64,000 bases of DNA, from the NCBI GenBank assembly GCA_029204225.1, contig CM055099.1, forward strand, positions 49,526,014 to 49,590,013, given 5' to 3'. This document shows, in pieces, positions 33,501-37,794 of this stretch. Within the stretch, counting starts at the first letter, position 1; every line of letters begins with the position of its first letter. The translations under genes were made by a program, and so were the position numbers. The notes beneath the pieces were generated by a model that was not told the DNA's origin, searched no databases, and saw only the letters and a list, made by a program, of their open reading frames with translations. The DNA is from Diphasiastrum complanatum (Eukaryota > Streptophyta > Lycopodiopsida > Lycopodiales > Lycopodiaceae).

Positions 33501-35607
33501 AGACTCTCTATATAAGCATGCAACTCTGCCTAAACCTTTGGCACTCACTAAACGTGTCTCTGCCCTATATACCGAGTACCGCGGACCGCCTGAATCCAGG
33601 AAAGTATGGTAAGCCTCTGGAATGAATTCAAGCAGGCCTCCAACTGTAGACGAGGAATGAATCTTGTTGTAGTTCCACACTCCAATCCTCAAATGTTGTG
33701 AAAGGGGACTGGGGCATTCTTGTGCCCACCGCTTTTGTTGCCAATGTATTTCACTTGCCCATCCTGTAAATTGCTGTCCTACCTATTTCATGGGCTTCTA
33801 CAAGTCTTTTCTACTCTCTTCAACTTGCATGTAGGTGAGGTCATCATCCAAAAAGATATTTGTTCACTTTAAATTGGTTTTAAGACGTAACACAGGCCTT
33901 TCTTCTAAGGACGTGAAACAAATAATGACTTTGCTCTCCAAGCACGACCATAACCTTAGTATGATGACCAAGTGTAGTATCCAAGAATCTACAAGCCTCT
34001 TGCATTGCATCTTAAGTATTCGAAATACCCCGTACCCTCGCATTATGTGCTTTTTGTTCTCTCAACTTTTCTTCAACAAGAGTGGTGGCGATAAAACTAG
34101 TCATGTCAGGGGGGGTCTTAACGTCATCTTTCTCGAGTAATGAGGCCCCCCATATGTCCTAGTTGTGAAATGTGTGTTCAATAGAAGTTTACTCTGAATT
34201 GTAAGGGGCCCATTCAAACTCACTGAGTGTATGCCTGATATATATAATATACCATCGGATGCATGAGTGATCCTTGTTAAAAAGATGTAGAAGTTGCATG
34301 TCAATAGAAGCCAGAAGATGCGTACTGTGTGAATATGAAGCCTTTTAGAGCGTGCAAGAGAAACCTAAGGGTTTCTTTCCCCACCCTCAAATTATCCTCA
34401 AGCATCATGACCCACGCAACATAGGTTCTCAATCGAAAGATAGCCTCTAGCTTCAAGGGGAACATAACAGAGTCTAACAAGACAATCTAACATGGGCCCG
34501 ATAATCTACTCCATATTATGTGTGAAAACATGGAAACTTGAAGGTGAGAAAAACAATCCCTAAACAAAGATTGTGAGCCTCATTTTAACAATTGTGAGCT
34601 CCCGTCATATGAAGAGGTGGGGTGTATGAGCTCTGCATGTCAGCAGGGCTTTCAACTTAAGCTTTCAATTTGAGAGTGTGTGGGAACAAGAATTGTGTTT
34701 TCTAGCATCACAATGCTCTTTCGCTATGGGCCTGAGATTCATTGCACATTATTACAATGATTTTCAAAATGAATCATGTGATGTTTATATAGCTTTTGGC
34801 TTTCAAACCTGCAGGTGCTTGAAAGTATAGGTTGTGACATACTTGAAAGCTAACTTCATCTTTGCACTTTTATATCATTTTAAAGTTTTCCAAACATCCA
34901 ATTTTTGCAGGACCGTTTGCAGTTATTGATGAACATTTAAATGCAGTTTTGACTAATTGCTATGATGCTATTGGTCTCATGATCATCATTCGTGTTACTT
35001 ACCAGCATCAGGTAATGTCTACCCCAACTATAATTCGTATAAAAAATTCAGTAGTAGATCATTTTCACTCTCTTCGTAGAAAGAAGTATGACATATTATT
35101 TGCTCAATGTATAGATATTTTGGTATGTCATTCCTGTATGTTTGTATGGCATTGTACAAATAATCAAATTCTAGCACAAAAAATAGACCAAAACCATGGC
35201 ATGCACGAGAATAGTTATTCTACTTGTTGACCACTCTTATTGGCTGTGAGCTTGTAGGCTTCAAGAGTTGATAGAAATGAATTTTGATTGCCCATTTCTG
35301 GTTTTTTGAGTACATATATTATACTTAATAGGTTGAAGGAAACTTCATTCCTCTAAGCTCTCAGTACTAGTGATCTTTTTGAATTGAGGTGGTCACATAA
35401 AATGGCTTTTATAGCTATTTCTCAGGAAAAAAAAAGTCACATGGTTCCTATATTATTGCACTTATGAAAATTTCCCTTGCATGCTAACAAAATTGCATCA
35501 TTTCAGGTGAAACCATACTCTTGTTAACATGTTGTTTCTTTGAAATTGTGTCTCAGCTTATTATGTCAAGAAGACGTATACCATGCTTGGATTCATACTT
35601 TGACAAG
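497..35607 (+). CDS. VPS52: VPS52 gene, 5' part: 14 exons, continues past the last exon seen
   Basis: The spliced exons encode a protein that aligns end to end with the N-terminal and middle parts of plant VPS52 (POK in Arabidopsis), a coiled-coil subunit of the GARP and EARP complexes that tether endosome-derived vesicles at the trans-Golgi or recycling endosomes. Conserved runs in order are DYIKESDNLVSLHAQIRDCD, GSISSEIKSLQEQS, FVEDIVIPP, LRKPKTNIQILQQ, YIQALEKLQLDI, LKNRSAVFALGDR, EIDQPAIIPHIAEA, PFAVIDEH and LIMSRRRIPCLDSY. All introns are GT/AG and phases match, with one point of doubt at exon 8. The C-terminal half, beginning in Arabidopsis with NISLWPRFK, was not found up to base 64000. 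The protein identity is very secure; whether this copy is expressed cannot be told. Confidence 0.93.
672..731. repeat. (GA)n microsatellite, tail of LINE-A
   Basis: About 30 GA units, preceded by a (TG)n run at 655-671. The 3' end of LINE-A on the minus strand runs directly into it. Confidence 0.95.
1006..1980 (-). pseudogene. LINE ORF1 protein, one in-frame stop
   Basis: About 324 codons, broken by a single TAG at 1132-1134. The N-terminal half is Ser/Pro/Thr rich, followed by a predicted coiled coil (LREEQLRMFEYLNNHREML and LEKLEASIKELKTEVATI), an RNA-binding-like C-terminal domain (LNGGVRGALNSQNVVEDAKK, DTLVIRFTSVSDRREAL) and, after the stop, KIFLDEDLTFIQ. The same ending occurs in the ORF1 copies near 33850 and 55850, which supports ORF1 of one LINE family. 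Function by analogy is RNA-binding chaperone of the retrotransposon RNP. Confidence 0.7.
2107..2217. repeat. Three tandem 34-37-bp units at the 5' end of LINE-A
   Basis: Units start at 2107, 2141 and 2178 and share CTGGTTGTTGGACAG and GCTAGAGAGCCAT. On the minus strand they lie immediately upstream of ORF1, the position of promoter monomers in some LINE families. Confidence 0.85.
2218..2262. repeat. (GA)n microsatellite, tail of LINE-B
   Basis: About 22 GA units between the 5' repeats of LINE-A and the 3' UTR of LINE-B. Confidence 0.95.
2219..3747 (-). mobile_element. LINE-B: internally deleted non-LTR element with (GA)n tail
   Basis: On the minus strand the sequence starts inside the endonuclease domain at about 3747, jumps to the C-terminal zinc-knuckle region near 3000, and ends at ATTAATAAAGATC followed by (CT)n (plus strand 2218-2262). 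The reverse transcriptase core is missing. The endonuclease start reads LGEAHGLAIYNGLLQWHDSG. Confidence 0.75.
2795..3766 (-). pseudogene. LINE-B fused ORF: endonuclease fragment plus C-terminal Zn knuckle
   Basis: An open frame of 323 codons. Its first residues (MILILIL) are translated from the simple-repeat tail of LINE-C. It continues with an endonuclease fragment (GLAIYNGLLQWHDSGDYTCF), a linker containing HNPWYDVQQLCHH, and the C-terminal LINE motif RICSMCDTHDVEDEFHFLFR then CPTYYEIRGRY, a CCHC-type knuckle. No YADD region is present, so it is a deletion derivative rather than an active polymerase. Confidence 0.75.
4078..4477 (+). mobile_element. TRIM-1: miniature LTR retrotransposon with tRNA-like LTRs
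   Basis: LTR1 4078-4221 and LTR2 4338-4477 are nearly identical, begin TGTTGGAATATC and end TTTCTAACA (LTR2 ends TA by mutation). The internal part is only 116 bp: a primer site TGGTATCAGAGCC right after LTR1 and a purine tract GGCTTGAGGGGGG before LTR2. A 5-bp direct repeat GTAGA flanks it (4073-4077, 4478-4482). There is no coding capacity, so an autonomous element must supply proteins. It sits in LINE-C. Confidence 0.9.
4120..4192 (+). ncRNA. 73-nt tRNA-like sequence inside the TRIM-1 LTR
   Basis: It starts GGGCAGA and ends TCTGTCC plus a discriminator A; these 7-nt arms pair with one GU. It has a D stem GCTC/GAGC, an A box TAGCTCAGTGG and a perfect B box GGTTCGAATCC. The anticodon arm does not fold into a proper 5-bp stem, so a decoding tRNA is unlikely. 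A second copy with slightly different bases lies in LTR2 (about 4374-4448). Confidence 0.75.
4843..5439 (-). pseudogene. LINE-C linker between endonuclease and reverse transcriptase
   Basis: 198 codons reading NRWYDSECHSLHKQ, then a basic run (VLKQRQKEYHKTTKKKK), FWKHFTKRS and ESWIEYATKLY. The WYD-EC motif also appears in the LINE pieces near 13500 and 3300. The frame ends where the polymerase palm should begin. Confidence 0.65.
5591..6190 (-). pseudogene. LINE-C apurinic-like endonuclease domain
   Basis: 199 open codons with endonuclease/exonuclease/phosphatase-fold motifs: GGVACLYKGTVVKMV, RYIWLHIVG and the catalytic LLAGDFNAHTNSR. The next segment (5316-5648, another frame) carries VVDYFIGSH and the terminal TSDHSLLCLSL motif. 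A frameshift separates the two. In the family this domain nicks target DNA for target-primed reverse transcription. Confidence 0.8.
6327..6950 (-). pseudogene. LINE-C ORF1 (coiled coil plus RNA-binding-like domain)
   Basis: 207 codons. A long heptad-rich region (VKERMEQLEQENVYLKQRIA, then repeated LEKQVEETK) precedes ALNIRVRGITNGGKPIEESK and DTAWRNKFDDKILFIKSRSL, the same RNA-binding-like core as in LINE-A. The KIFLDEDLT ending is not in this frame, so the C-terminus is probably lost. Confidence 0.7.
6961..7543. other. VPS52 intron 1, distal part
   Basis: Possible LINE-C 5' region to about 7150 (Gly/Ser/Pro-rich minus-strand sequence), then AT-rich intron without recognisable features. Confidence 0.4.
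7544..7601 (+). CDS. VPS52: VPS52 exon 2
   Basis: Acceptor ttggcag, donor gtttga. The 58 bp plus two carried bases give 20 codons reading SDGVSLEGLQEELEHFQSQQ, matching the SLEGLEQELE region just before the first coiled coil of plant VPS52. Confidence 0.9.
7602..8830. other. VPS52 intron 2, proximal part
   Basis: AT-rich. Two short open stretches (8117-8341 plus, 8251-8466 minus) lack any motif I recognise; they may be decayed gypsy sequence linked to the fragments that follow. Confidence 0.4.
8593..8618 (+). repeat. Interstitial plant telomere-type repeat
   Basis: Three and a half copies of TTTAGGG in intron 2 of VPS52. Confidence 0.9.
8830..9299 (-). pseudogene. Gypsy gag fragment
   Basis: A minus-strand frame containing YYIQNFMDLLAKVPTMDATP, the capsid segment of plant Ty3/gypsy gag, followed by a degraded continuation. 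It directly abuts a plus-strand pol fragment, so two gypsy remnants meet head to head near 9200. Confidence 0.6.
9195..9990 (+). pseudogene. Gypsy RNase H to integrase zinc-finger fragment
   Basis: RNase H end: RYSTYEKELFVVIHALKIWR and MVMTDHESLKYI (9250-9385). After frameshifts, the integrase HHCC finger (GHLGI..., then VQKCEQCQLNKAERLKAVGL at 9800-9870) and the start of the integrase core (WESISMDFVSDFP, containing the first catalytic Asp). No LTRs were found, so this is a truncated insertion. Confidence 0.8.
10000..10820. other. VPS52 intron 2, distal part
   Basis: AT-rich intron. A short GTTCTT-type simple repeat lies at about 10208-10245. No genes seen. Confidence 0.5.
10821..10916 (+). 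CDS. VPS52: VPS52 exon 3
   Basis: 96 bp, phase 0 at both ends, between acceptor tttgcag and donor gtaaat. Reads EVASILGKGSELREYARDVE and then EKLRQVELESIQ, a well conserved VPS52 segment. Confidence 0.95.
10917..11802. other. VPS52 intron 3, proximal part
   Basis: AT-rich intron sequence without recognisable elements. Confidence 0.5.
11803..13290 (-). mobile_element. Ty1/copia fragment, 3' LTR to gag knuckle
   Basis: Minus strand. An LTR-like segment begins TGTTGGAATTATG at 11803; next to it is RNase H tail sequence like that of the copia at 46369 (CCTAGAAGTTGTCTAAACTTC). Coding remnants include a GAG-pre-integrase domain at 12646-12930 (WHKRFGHLNYNSLQVLRKYN and CEGCVLEKHH) and a gag knuckle near 13240-13290. 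Most of the integrase and reverse transcriptase are deleted and no 5' LTR is seen. Confidence 0.7.
12646..12930 (-). pseudogene. Copia GAG-pre-integrase domain
   Basis: 94 codons with KGVIIERLYKLQA, WHKRFGHLNYNSLQ and CEGCVLEKHHRQK, the HHCC-like region in front of the copia integrase. It closely resembles the intact version at 49184-50356. Confidence 0.85.
13300..13731 (-). pseudogene. LINE fragment (endonuclease/RT linker)
   Basis: Minus-strand codons around 13499-13732 read THCVDRSTKNLLLYHFPHD then RHPYPPWFDNECRS, the same WFD/WYD-EC linker motif as in LINE-C. The piece is cut on its right by the chromovirus LTR at 13732. Confidence 0.55.
13732..14174 (-). repeat. 3' LTR of the non-autonomous chromovirus
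   Basis: 443 bp, ends AGTTA/TAACT, preceded in element orientation by the purine tract GTCGGAGAG. It contains a 31-bp tandem duplication (13767-13828, unit GCTATGAAAGCA...) not present in the copies at 36811 and 42342. Confidence 0.85.
14220..14768 (-). pseudogene. Chromodomain-containing C-terminus of the non-autonomous gypsy
   Basis: 182 open codons. The last third reads RRCRQIQFLVQLDGRHVEEA then TWEPIDVFYHTPSLADQDRA, almost the same as the chromodomain tail at 42090-42290 (RRRRQIQFLVQWDGRPIEEA). The first two thirds are hydrophobic, Trp-rich and unlike integrase. Chromodomains in this family direct integration to particular chromatin. Confidence 0.75.
14864..15267 (-). mobile_element. TRIM-2: second miniature LTR element, intact
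   Basis: LTRs 14864-15007 and 15124-15267 (144 bp each), starting TGTTAGAAATC and ending CCAACA on the plus strand; internal 116 bp with primer-site complement GGCTCTGATATCA at 15111-15123 and polypurine complement CCCCCCCTCAAGCC after 15007. Perfect 5-bp target duplication ATAGC at 14859-14863 and 15268-15272. It lies inside the non-autonomous chromovirus, so it is younger than that element. Confidence 0.95.
15154..15227 (-). ncRNA. tRNA-like sequence in a TRIM-2 LTR
   Basis: Minus-strand copy of the 73-nt tRNA-like unit, with B box GGTTCGAATCC (complement visible as GGATTCGAACC) and A box TAGCCCAGTGG. The other TRIM-2 LTR carries one at about 14894-14967 with the canonical A box TAGCTCAGTGG. 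Confidence 0.7.
15453..16777 (-). other. Unrecognised ORFs where pol should be in the non-autonomous chromovirus
   Basis: Two adjoining minus-strand frames (15453-16016, 187 codons; 16013-16777, 254 codons) lack any reverse transcriptase, RNase H or integrase motif. Their translations are hydrophobic and repeat a loose motif (HSWLLRIAWF, RHFRLLHIAW, HSWLFHIAWF in the next ORF), matching degenerate repeats of an ACCAAGCNATATGGA-like DNA unit. They may be non-coding filler that happens to stay open. Confidence 0.5.
16558..17220 (-). pseudogene. Gypsy aspartic protease fragment
   Basis: Begins MDTGSTHSFISSYSSTRIRA and continues with SHSFPSSQMIQGLHYRISDF and YDIIFGADWFSSL, closely matching the protease of the element at 38578-39426 (VDTGSTHSFISSY ... 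YDLILGADWFASL). After the protease the frame leaves known family sequence. Confidence 0.85.
17658..18476 (-). pseudogene. Gypsy gag-like ORF
   Basis: 272 codons. The first 110 residues look like a retrotransposon gag: SEHMFDKWLTRLQYYFDTSR, LLKGSARSKWFDYVHSHPSI and YEWHDFLPVLRLLIFYDDNF. The rest is acidic with a tandem SHIQVPTEAD/SHIQVAPD repeat and many Val/Ile/Asp residues, without a CCHC knuckle. Function beyond gag-like is unknown. Confidence 0.6.
18480..19160. other. Unassigned AT-rich stretch ending in (GA)n
   Basis: May be the decayed leader of the gypsy element. No primer site, LTR or coding motif recognised. Confidence 0.4.
19071..19151. repeat. (GA)n microsatellite
   Basis: About 40 uninterrupted GA units. 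Unlike the others, no LINE 3' end (TTTATTAACG-like) is visible next to it. Confidence 0.95.
19507..19730. mobile_element. Foldback/MITE-like element with about 95-bp inverted arms
   Basis: The left arm TGTTACGTACCCATAAGG... is matched by the right arm ending ...CCTTATGGGTACGTAACA; the arms also share CTCATTTATGGGAC and AGCTATAGGTCTTT complements. A loop of roughly 40 bp separates them. No convincing target duplication was seen. Lies 300 bp upstream of VPS52 exon 4. Confidence 0.8.
20031..20132 (+). CDS. VPS52: VPS52 exon 4
   Basis: 102 bp, phase 0. Reads DYIKESDNLVSLHAQIRDCD followed by CILMQMEALLGGFQ. This is the most conserved VPS52 signature and is almost identical to seed-plant copies. 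The preceding intron is about 9.1 kb. Confidence 0.96.
20331..20414 (+). CDS. VPS52: VPS52 exon 5
   Basis: 84 bp, phase 0, acceptor atatgtag, donor gtatgt. Reads ADLGSISSEIKSLQEQSKSM then GLKLRNRR, the coiled-coil segment after the exon 4 motif. Confidence 0.95.
20544..20624 (+). CDS. VPS52: VPS52 exon 6
   Basis: 81 bp, phase 0, acceptor gattgtag, donor gtaaca. Reads VAELKLARFVEDIVIPPNMV then DIIIDGE, matching the plant KLAKFVEDIIVPP motif. Confidence 0.95.
20728..20871 (+). CDS. VPS52: VPS52 exon 7
   Basis: 144 bp, phase 0, acceptor tggtcag, donor gtgttc. Begins VNEEYVRNLQILSKKVHFIN and ends LRLKAVAK, matching the VNEEYMKTLEILSKK and LEKLRQKA segments of the family. Confidence 0.95.
20997..21087 (+). 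CDS. VPS52: VPS52 exon 8 (phase to be checked)
   Basis: Codes FIMQKLYALRKPKTNIQILQ and QNVLLKYK, an unmistakable VPS52 block. Acceptor ttttag, donor gtacgt, splitting a Lys codon with exon 9. By my count the exon is 91 bp, while the frame of exons 7 and 9 needs 92, so either one base is missing near the acceptor (a frameshift) or my count is off by one. Confidence 0.85.
21472..21553 (+). CDS. VPS52: VPS52 exon 9
   Basis: Acceptor gtgcag, donor gtattt. With two bases carried in, it reads KYLATFLREHGKEVYPEVRA then AYVDTMNK, as in other plant VPS52 proteins. Confidence 0.95.
21554..22935. other. VPS52 intron 9, featureless
   Basis: AT-rich, about 1.4 kb, no recognisable elements. Confidence 0.5.
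22936..23121 (+). CDS. VPS52: VPS52 exon 10
   Basis: 186 bp, phase 0, acceptor atgtag, donor gtatgt. Reads VYSTHFRTYIQALEKLQLDI ... TGLFSRGRESLKNRSAVFAL then GDRANMLK, colinear with the family. Confidence 0.95.
23551..23850 (-). pseudogene. LINE-D reverse transcriptase palm
   Basis: 99 codons: WSTIGVKQGCSLSPTLFGLY then IDELDRVIEQSG, and LIAILLYADHVALVS. The catalytic YADD is YADH, so one catalytic Asp is replaced. GVKQGCSLSP and the hydrophobic-YAD signature identify a non-LTR polymerase. Confidence 0.85.
23551..24211 (-). mobile_element. LINE-D fragment: endonuclease end plus reverse transcriptase core
   Basis: Minus strand. The 5' break at 24211 lies in the endonuclease (LAIYNGLA...), then HNVVDYLMGSPSL and linker sequence; after a jump at about 23850 it carries the palm of a non-LTR reverse transcriptase. 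The 3' end is lost in intron 10. Confidence 0.8.
24212..24440 (-). mobile_element. LINE-E: about 230-bp 3'-end derivative with (AAAG)n tail
   Basis: On the minus strand it begins CTCACGAGCTAGCCATTTAT, the same breakpoint as LINE-D, joins directly to 3' UTR sequence, and ends GACGTTAATAAAGC plus five TTTC units (plus strand 24212-24237). The shared 3' end with the LINEs at 740 and 52803 marks the same family. Confidence 0.7.
24441..24508. repeat. (GA)n microsatellite beside LINE-E
   Basis: About 34 GA units ending in ATCTTTATT. The rest of the associated LINE is lost; VPS52 exon 11 follows 53 bp later. Confidence 0.95.
24562..24677 (+). CDS. VPS52: VPS52 exon 11
   Basis: 116 bp; acceptor acattcag. 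The donor gtagtg after TCTGA is chosen because it restores ...TATSE-Y across the junction; the alternative gtgtat two bases later would create a stop. Reads EIDQPAIIPHIAEAGGSKYT and FRSLHKLLMDTATS. LINE material and a long (GA)n tract end only about 50 bp before the exon. Confidence 0.94.
24956..25014 (+). CDS. VPS52: VPS52 exon 12
   Basis: 59 bp, acceptor tatgcag, donor gtattt. With carried bases it reads EYLFCYNFFGEDAVFNEIFA, matching EYMFCDDFFGEESIFYEIFA in Arabidopsis. It is followed by a 9.9-kb intron filled with mobile elements. Confidence 0.94.
25869..26114 (+). pseudogene. hAT-A BED-type zinc finger exon
   Basis: 81 codons: MVHSNLADLWDEVDIVRRVP, then SCQYCLAEFVATLTRLKGHL, the CxxC...H pattern of a BED finger (expected DNA-binding domain of hAT transposases). 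A TAA interrupts after LLDT, where sister copies read LLDTYGPRLVAGENTISEG; that sequence goes on in this copy in another frame (26127 on). Confidence 0.8.
26575..26830. repeat. About 90-bp minisatellite near the hAT-A 3' end
   Basis: Two and a half units, each with CACATGCTGCACTCCGATTG, GTCCGTGGTCTGCTCC, CACAGT and GTGACGGTGTACCTGT. Related units occur once in hAT-C (about 61435-61510) and twice in hAT-D (62068-62240, opposite strand). Confidence 0.85.
27155..27340. mobile_element. Short element with CGGACGCGTCCG palindromes
   Basis: Two GC-rich clusters (27155-27246 and 27304-27335) made of GGACGCGTCCG, GTCCGGGCCGGAC and GGACCCGGACGCG units, separated by AT-rich sequence with about 25 A. 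The layout resembles the hAT ends nearby but the palindrome differs. Ends and target duplication are not resolved. Confidence 0.55.
27536..27734. mobile_element. 199-bp MITE with GTGCCGTG/GCACGTGC palindromes
   Basis: Ends CATAGTTCC and GGAACTATG are inverted repeats, flanked on both sides by CACAAC (27530-27535, 27735-27740). The interior is filled with GTGCCGTGG, ACGGCAC, GCACACGTGCCG and AGCACGTGCT. It shares the CATAG tip with the GGTACC-type hAT elements, which suggests the same superfamily. Confidence 0.8.
27741..28360. other. VPS52 intron 12, unassigned
   Basis: AT-rich; no recognisable genes. A gypsy LTR may begin near its end. Confidence 0.4.
29206..30485 (+). pseudogene. Gypsy gag end, zinc knuckle and protease relic
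   Basis: Pro/Gln/Tyr-rich segment (YRPYPPQQPIPRPEVYQPRP), then in another frame CENCDMEHHMKDCP (CxxCx4Hx4C, 29722-29763), then a retropepsin-like stretch EVLAIPDGGSGINIILTSLM in which the usual D-T/S-G is changed to DGG. A frameshift at about 29580 joins the two frames. Confidence 0.7.
31560..32400 (+). pseudogene. Gypsy reverse transcriptase and RNase H relic
   Basis: With stops and shifts the plus strand reads WVSPIIIVPKKNEKLRICVD, FKKLNAVIEHDHFPLPF, MSFGLCNVPSTFQCVMQAAF and EVYLDD (the YxDD box), then RKWTDEQRVAFNKLKEALNN (32285-32345). These are motifs of a gypsy reverse transcriptase and the connection to RNase H. Confidence 0.75.
32500..32745 (+). pseudogene. LINE reverse transcriptase C-terminal fragment
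   Basis: The plus strand reads NTSKTKVMVFSSTKAFM and KLIFNGQLLEVD, the motif that follows the YADD box in non-LTR polymerases. It meets a minus-strand LINE piece near 32750. Confidence 0.6.
32745..32860. repeat. 58-bp direct tandem duplication
   Basis: Two nearly identical 58-bp units starting GGACACCGTGGGGAAAG at 32745 and 32803, within LINE-derived sequence. Confidence 0.9.
32870..34140 (-). mobile_element. LINE-F fragment: ORF1 end plus endonuclease
   Basis: On the minus strand: ORF1 end with TNIFLDDDLT near 33830-33860, then an endonuclease start MRIGVWNYNKIHSS (33692), GRVACLYRESL, YADLSPNIIRYLE, DFNART near 33256-33275, and LGKAHELEYIKAQLVDATLK (33100). Catalytic G-D-F-N-A is changed to N-D-F-N-A. 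Many stops; an old copy. Confidence 0.65.
34141..34910. other. VPS52 intron 12, distal part
   Basis: AT-rich intron leading to exon 13. No elements recognised. Confidence 0.45.
34911..35011 (+). CDS. VPS52: VPS52 exon 13
   Basis: 101 bp, acceptor tttttgcag, donor gtaatg. Completes the Gly codon of exon 12 and reads GPFAVIDEHLNAVLTNCYDA then IGLMIIIRVTYQHQ. Confidence 0.95.
35557..35607 (+). CDS. VPS52: VPS52 exon 14 (last exon found)
   Basis: 51 bp, phase 0, acceptor tctcag, donor gtgagc. Reads LIMSRRRIPCLDSYFDK, a highly conserved VPS52 stretch. No following exon was recognised in the remaining 28 kb. Confidence 0.94.
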
Positions 35608-36420
35608 GTGAGCTCAATCTGAGTTGGATTTCATCATTCAAATATTTGTAATTTCTCATCTAGGTTGATAGTCCTTGTTTTTATGTCTTTTATTTTACAT
35701 GCTTTTCAACCTATGAGTCACCGTATTTTGCTTTACACACTAAGAGGCGTCGCGTTCCGGAACATAGAGTTTCGATCGCATTCCAGAATGCTTGTTCTGG
35801 AACGTTTGTTTTTGTTTTTTTTTATCTGGTTTTTTTTGTAAATTTTTTTAAATGTCTTAGAAAAGAAAAATAGCCATAAAAAAGCATCTAAAACACATTT
35901 AAATACCTTATATCAAATATCATATTCTAAGCTTTTCGGAATCAAGATAATACAAAAGAGAGATAATATAGTGATAATACAGATGTGCAAAAGAAAGATA
36001 ACACAATGATTAATATCAAATCACTTGTAACATATAAGTACACAAATTTTCAGCAATCCTATTCACTGTGCACAAATTTCAGCAAACTAGTGACAATTAT
36101 GAGCTAAATTTCCAAAACAGATTCATGCTTTAGCAAAATTCTTAATAGAACTAATTGGGACGAAACTTAGGATTATTGAGACACTTAGGCTCTTCATGGG
36201 AGAACTCAATTGCATGGGGAGTTATTTGGTGATCTTTCACTAATGTTTAAAAAATGCTTGTTCTTCATCAATTAGAGTTTTTTTTATGCTTTATGTGTCA
36301 ATGAGTCTATAAATTCGTTCATAACTTGATATCATATCCCTTTCTTGGCATACCTAAGATTCAATTTCCTCATAAAATTGGTTTTCCTAGGTATTCGATG
36401 ATATTGGAGGTCATTGGGTG
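35608..36420. other. VPS52 intron 14, proximal part with a palindrome cluster
   Basis: AT-rich. At 35745-35810 a cluster reads GCGTTCCGGAAC, CGCATTCCAGAATG and GTTCTGGAAC, near-palindromes followed by a T-rich run. This resembles one end of the palindrome-tipped elements; the other end was not found. Confidence 0.45.
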
Positions 36421-36810
36421 TGTCACTGTAGGTGACCTAGTTAGTACAGACACACCACTGGTCGTGTCGTGAAGCGTGTAGATGCAACATGCAACTTTGT
36501 AGATCCAAGTCAAACTAGGGTGCCAATGGGTAGTGATTAGCGTTAGCTAGCTGGAAGTTGGAATGGGCTAGTGTTATGAACACAATCATAGATATTGGTA
36601 TCAGATGACGTATAAGACAACAAAAAGCATTCACAAAGCATTCTCCAACTAAGAAAATCGCTTGAATATCAATGGCCGCCAATAGCTCAGGCAAGTCTCC
36701 GACAAAGATCTCCATTACAAAGATGGAGCTCCCCTACAAAGAGCTCAAGACTCCAAAACATAAACTGAATAATGATAGAATGGTGGCCTATATTTATGGT
36801 AGTTAGGCAA
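36421..36810. other. LTR-like remnant, left part (continues at 42760)
   Basis: Contains TTGGTATCAGATGACG (primer-site-like, about 36594) and TATATTTATGGTAG just before the chromovirus. The sequence resumes at 42760-42895 and ends GTCCATAACATTCCCCCCTT, an LTR end next to a polypyrimidine tract on the minus strand. An older LTR element appears to have been split by the chromovirus. Confidence 0.45.
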
Positions 36811-37228
36811 AGTTATGGACTCGGCTCATTACATTCGCCGCGTCCATTTACATTTACAGTTACTTTACTTTATGCATAAGCAGGCCTTGGGCCCTTTTTT
36901 ATTCATTAGTGACATTCAGACTATATGGTTGGCCTTTGGCCTTATTATTCATTATTAGGCCATTTGGACATATTACTGGAGAGTGGGGGCCTTCTTGGAG
37001 GGCGCATTATTATCCCTCCCAGTTGGGCCCTAGCCACTGAAAGCTTCCTTTTAGGGCTTCCTCTTGGCTATAAGTAGGGAAACTGTGTCATTTGTCATTC
37101 AGCTGATGATATTGATCTCTCTCTTTAGCCTCCTTAATCTCTCTCTTTCCTACTTTCTAGGGTTAAGTCTTGCTTATGTGATGCTTTCATAGCTTAGCTC
37201 TAGATCAGCTGTGGCTCTATTCTTAACT
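36811..37228 (+). repeat. 5' LTR of the chromovirus
   Basis: 418 bp. The region around 37060-37190 (GGCTATAAGTAGGGAAAC then TCTCTCTTTAGCC) may hold the TATA-like promoter of the element. Confidence 0.93.
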
Positions 37229-37240
37229 TGGTATCAGAGC
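37229..37240 (+). promoter_or_regulatory. Primer binding site, initiator Met-tRNA type
   Basis: TGGTATCAGAGC directly after LTR1, complementary to the 3' end of plant initiator tRNA-Met. Confidence 0.9.
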
Positions 37241-37794
37241 ACTTTTCTGAGCACAATCTGGAATTTTTTCTTTGCTGCCTTGCCTTGCTCCTCCATCGCT
37301 GTTCCTACAGCTCCTTTTCCGTTTTGACAGCCCTGTTCCATCGCTGCTCCTTCCACTCCTTCCTGCCAAGCGTTCCCCCTGTTTTGTCCCCTCTTTTCTC
37401 TGCTGCCCAGCGCTCCTCCTCTTCCTTTCCATCGCTGTCCCTGCCTTCTGACCTGTCACTTTCGTCTGATATTTTTCCAGTTTGCAGCCATCTTCCACAG
37501 TTAGTTCTCTGACTGTCCAGTGCCCATCCTCATCCAAAAACTACCCAATTCCGACATCATTTGCTATTCCAAACAGCTAAAATTCTTCAACCTGTAAATC
37601 GCTGCCTCAACACTCCCAACTTGTCACTTTTGCCTATTTTCTTCTCCAATTCCAGCCATCTTTTACAACTTATCAAAAGGCTGTCGCACGCTCATTCTCC
37701 ACCACATTTTCAGGAATTCTGACTCCGTTTAATCTTTCAAATTCACATTGTATCCCTGGCTGTCCAGTTTTCGTCTATTCCTTCCACTATCATT

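Noticed and set aside
37228-37537. Frames at 37223-37537 (minus) and 37228-37512 (plus)
   Set aside because: They lie in the untranslated leader between LTR and gag of the chromovirus and have no family similarity that I recognise.
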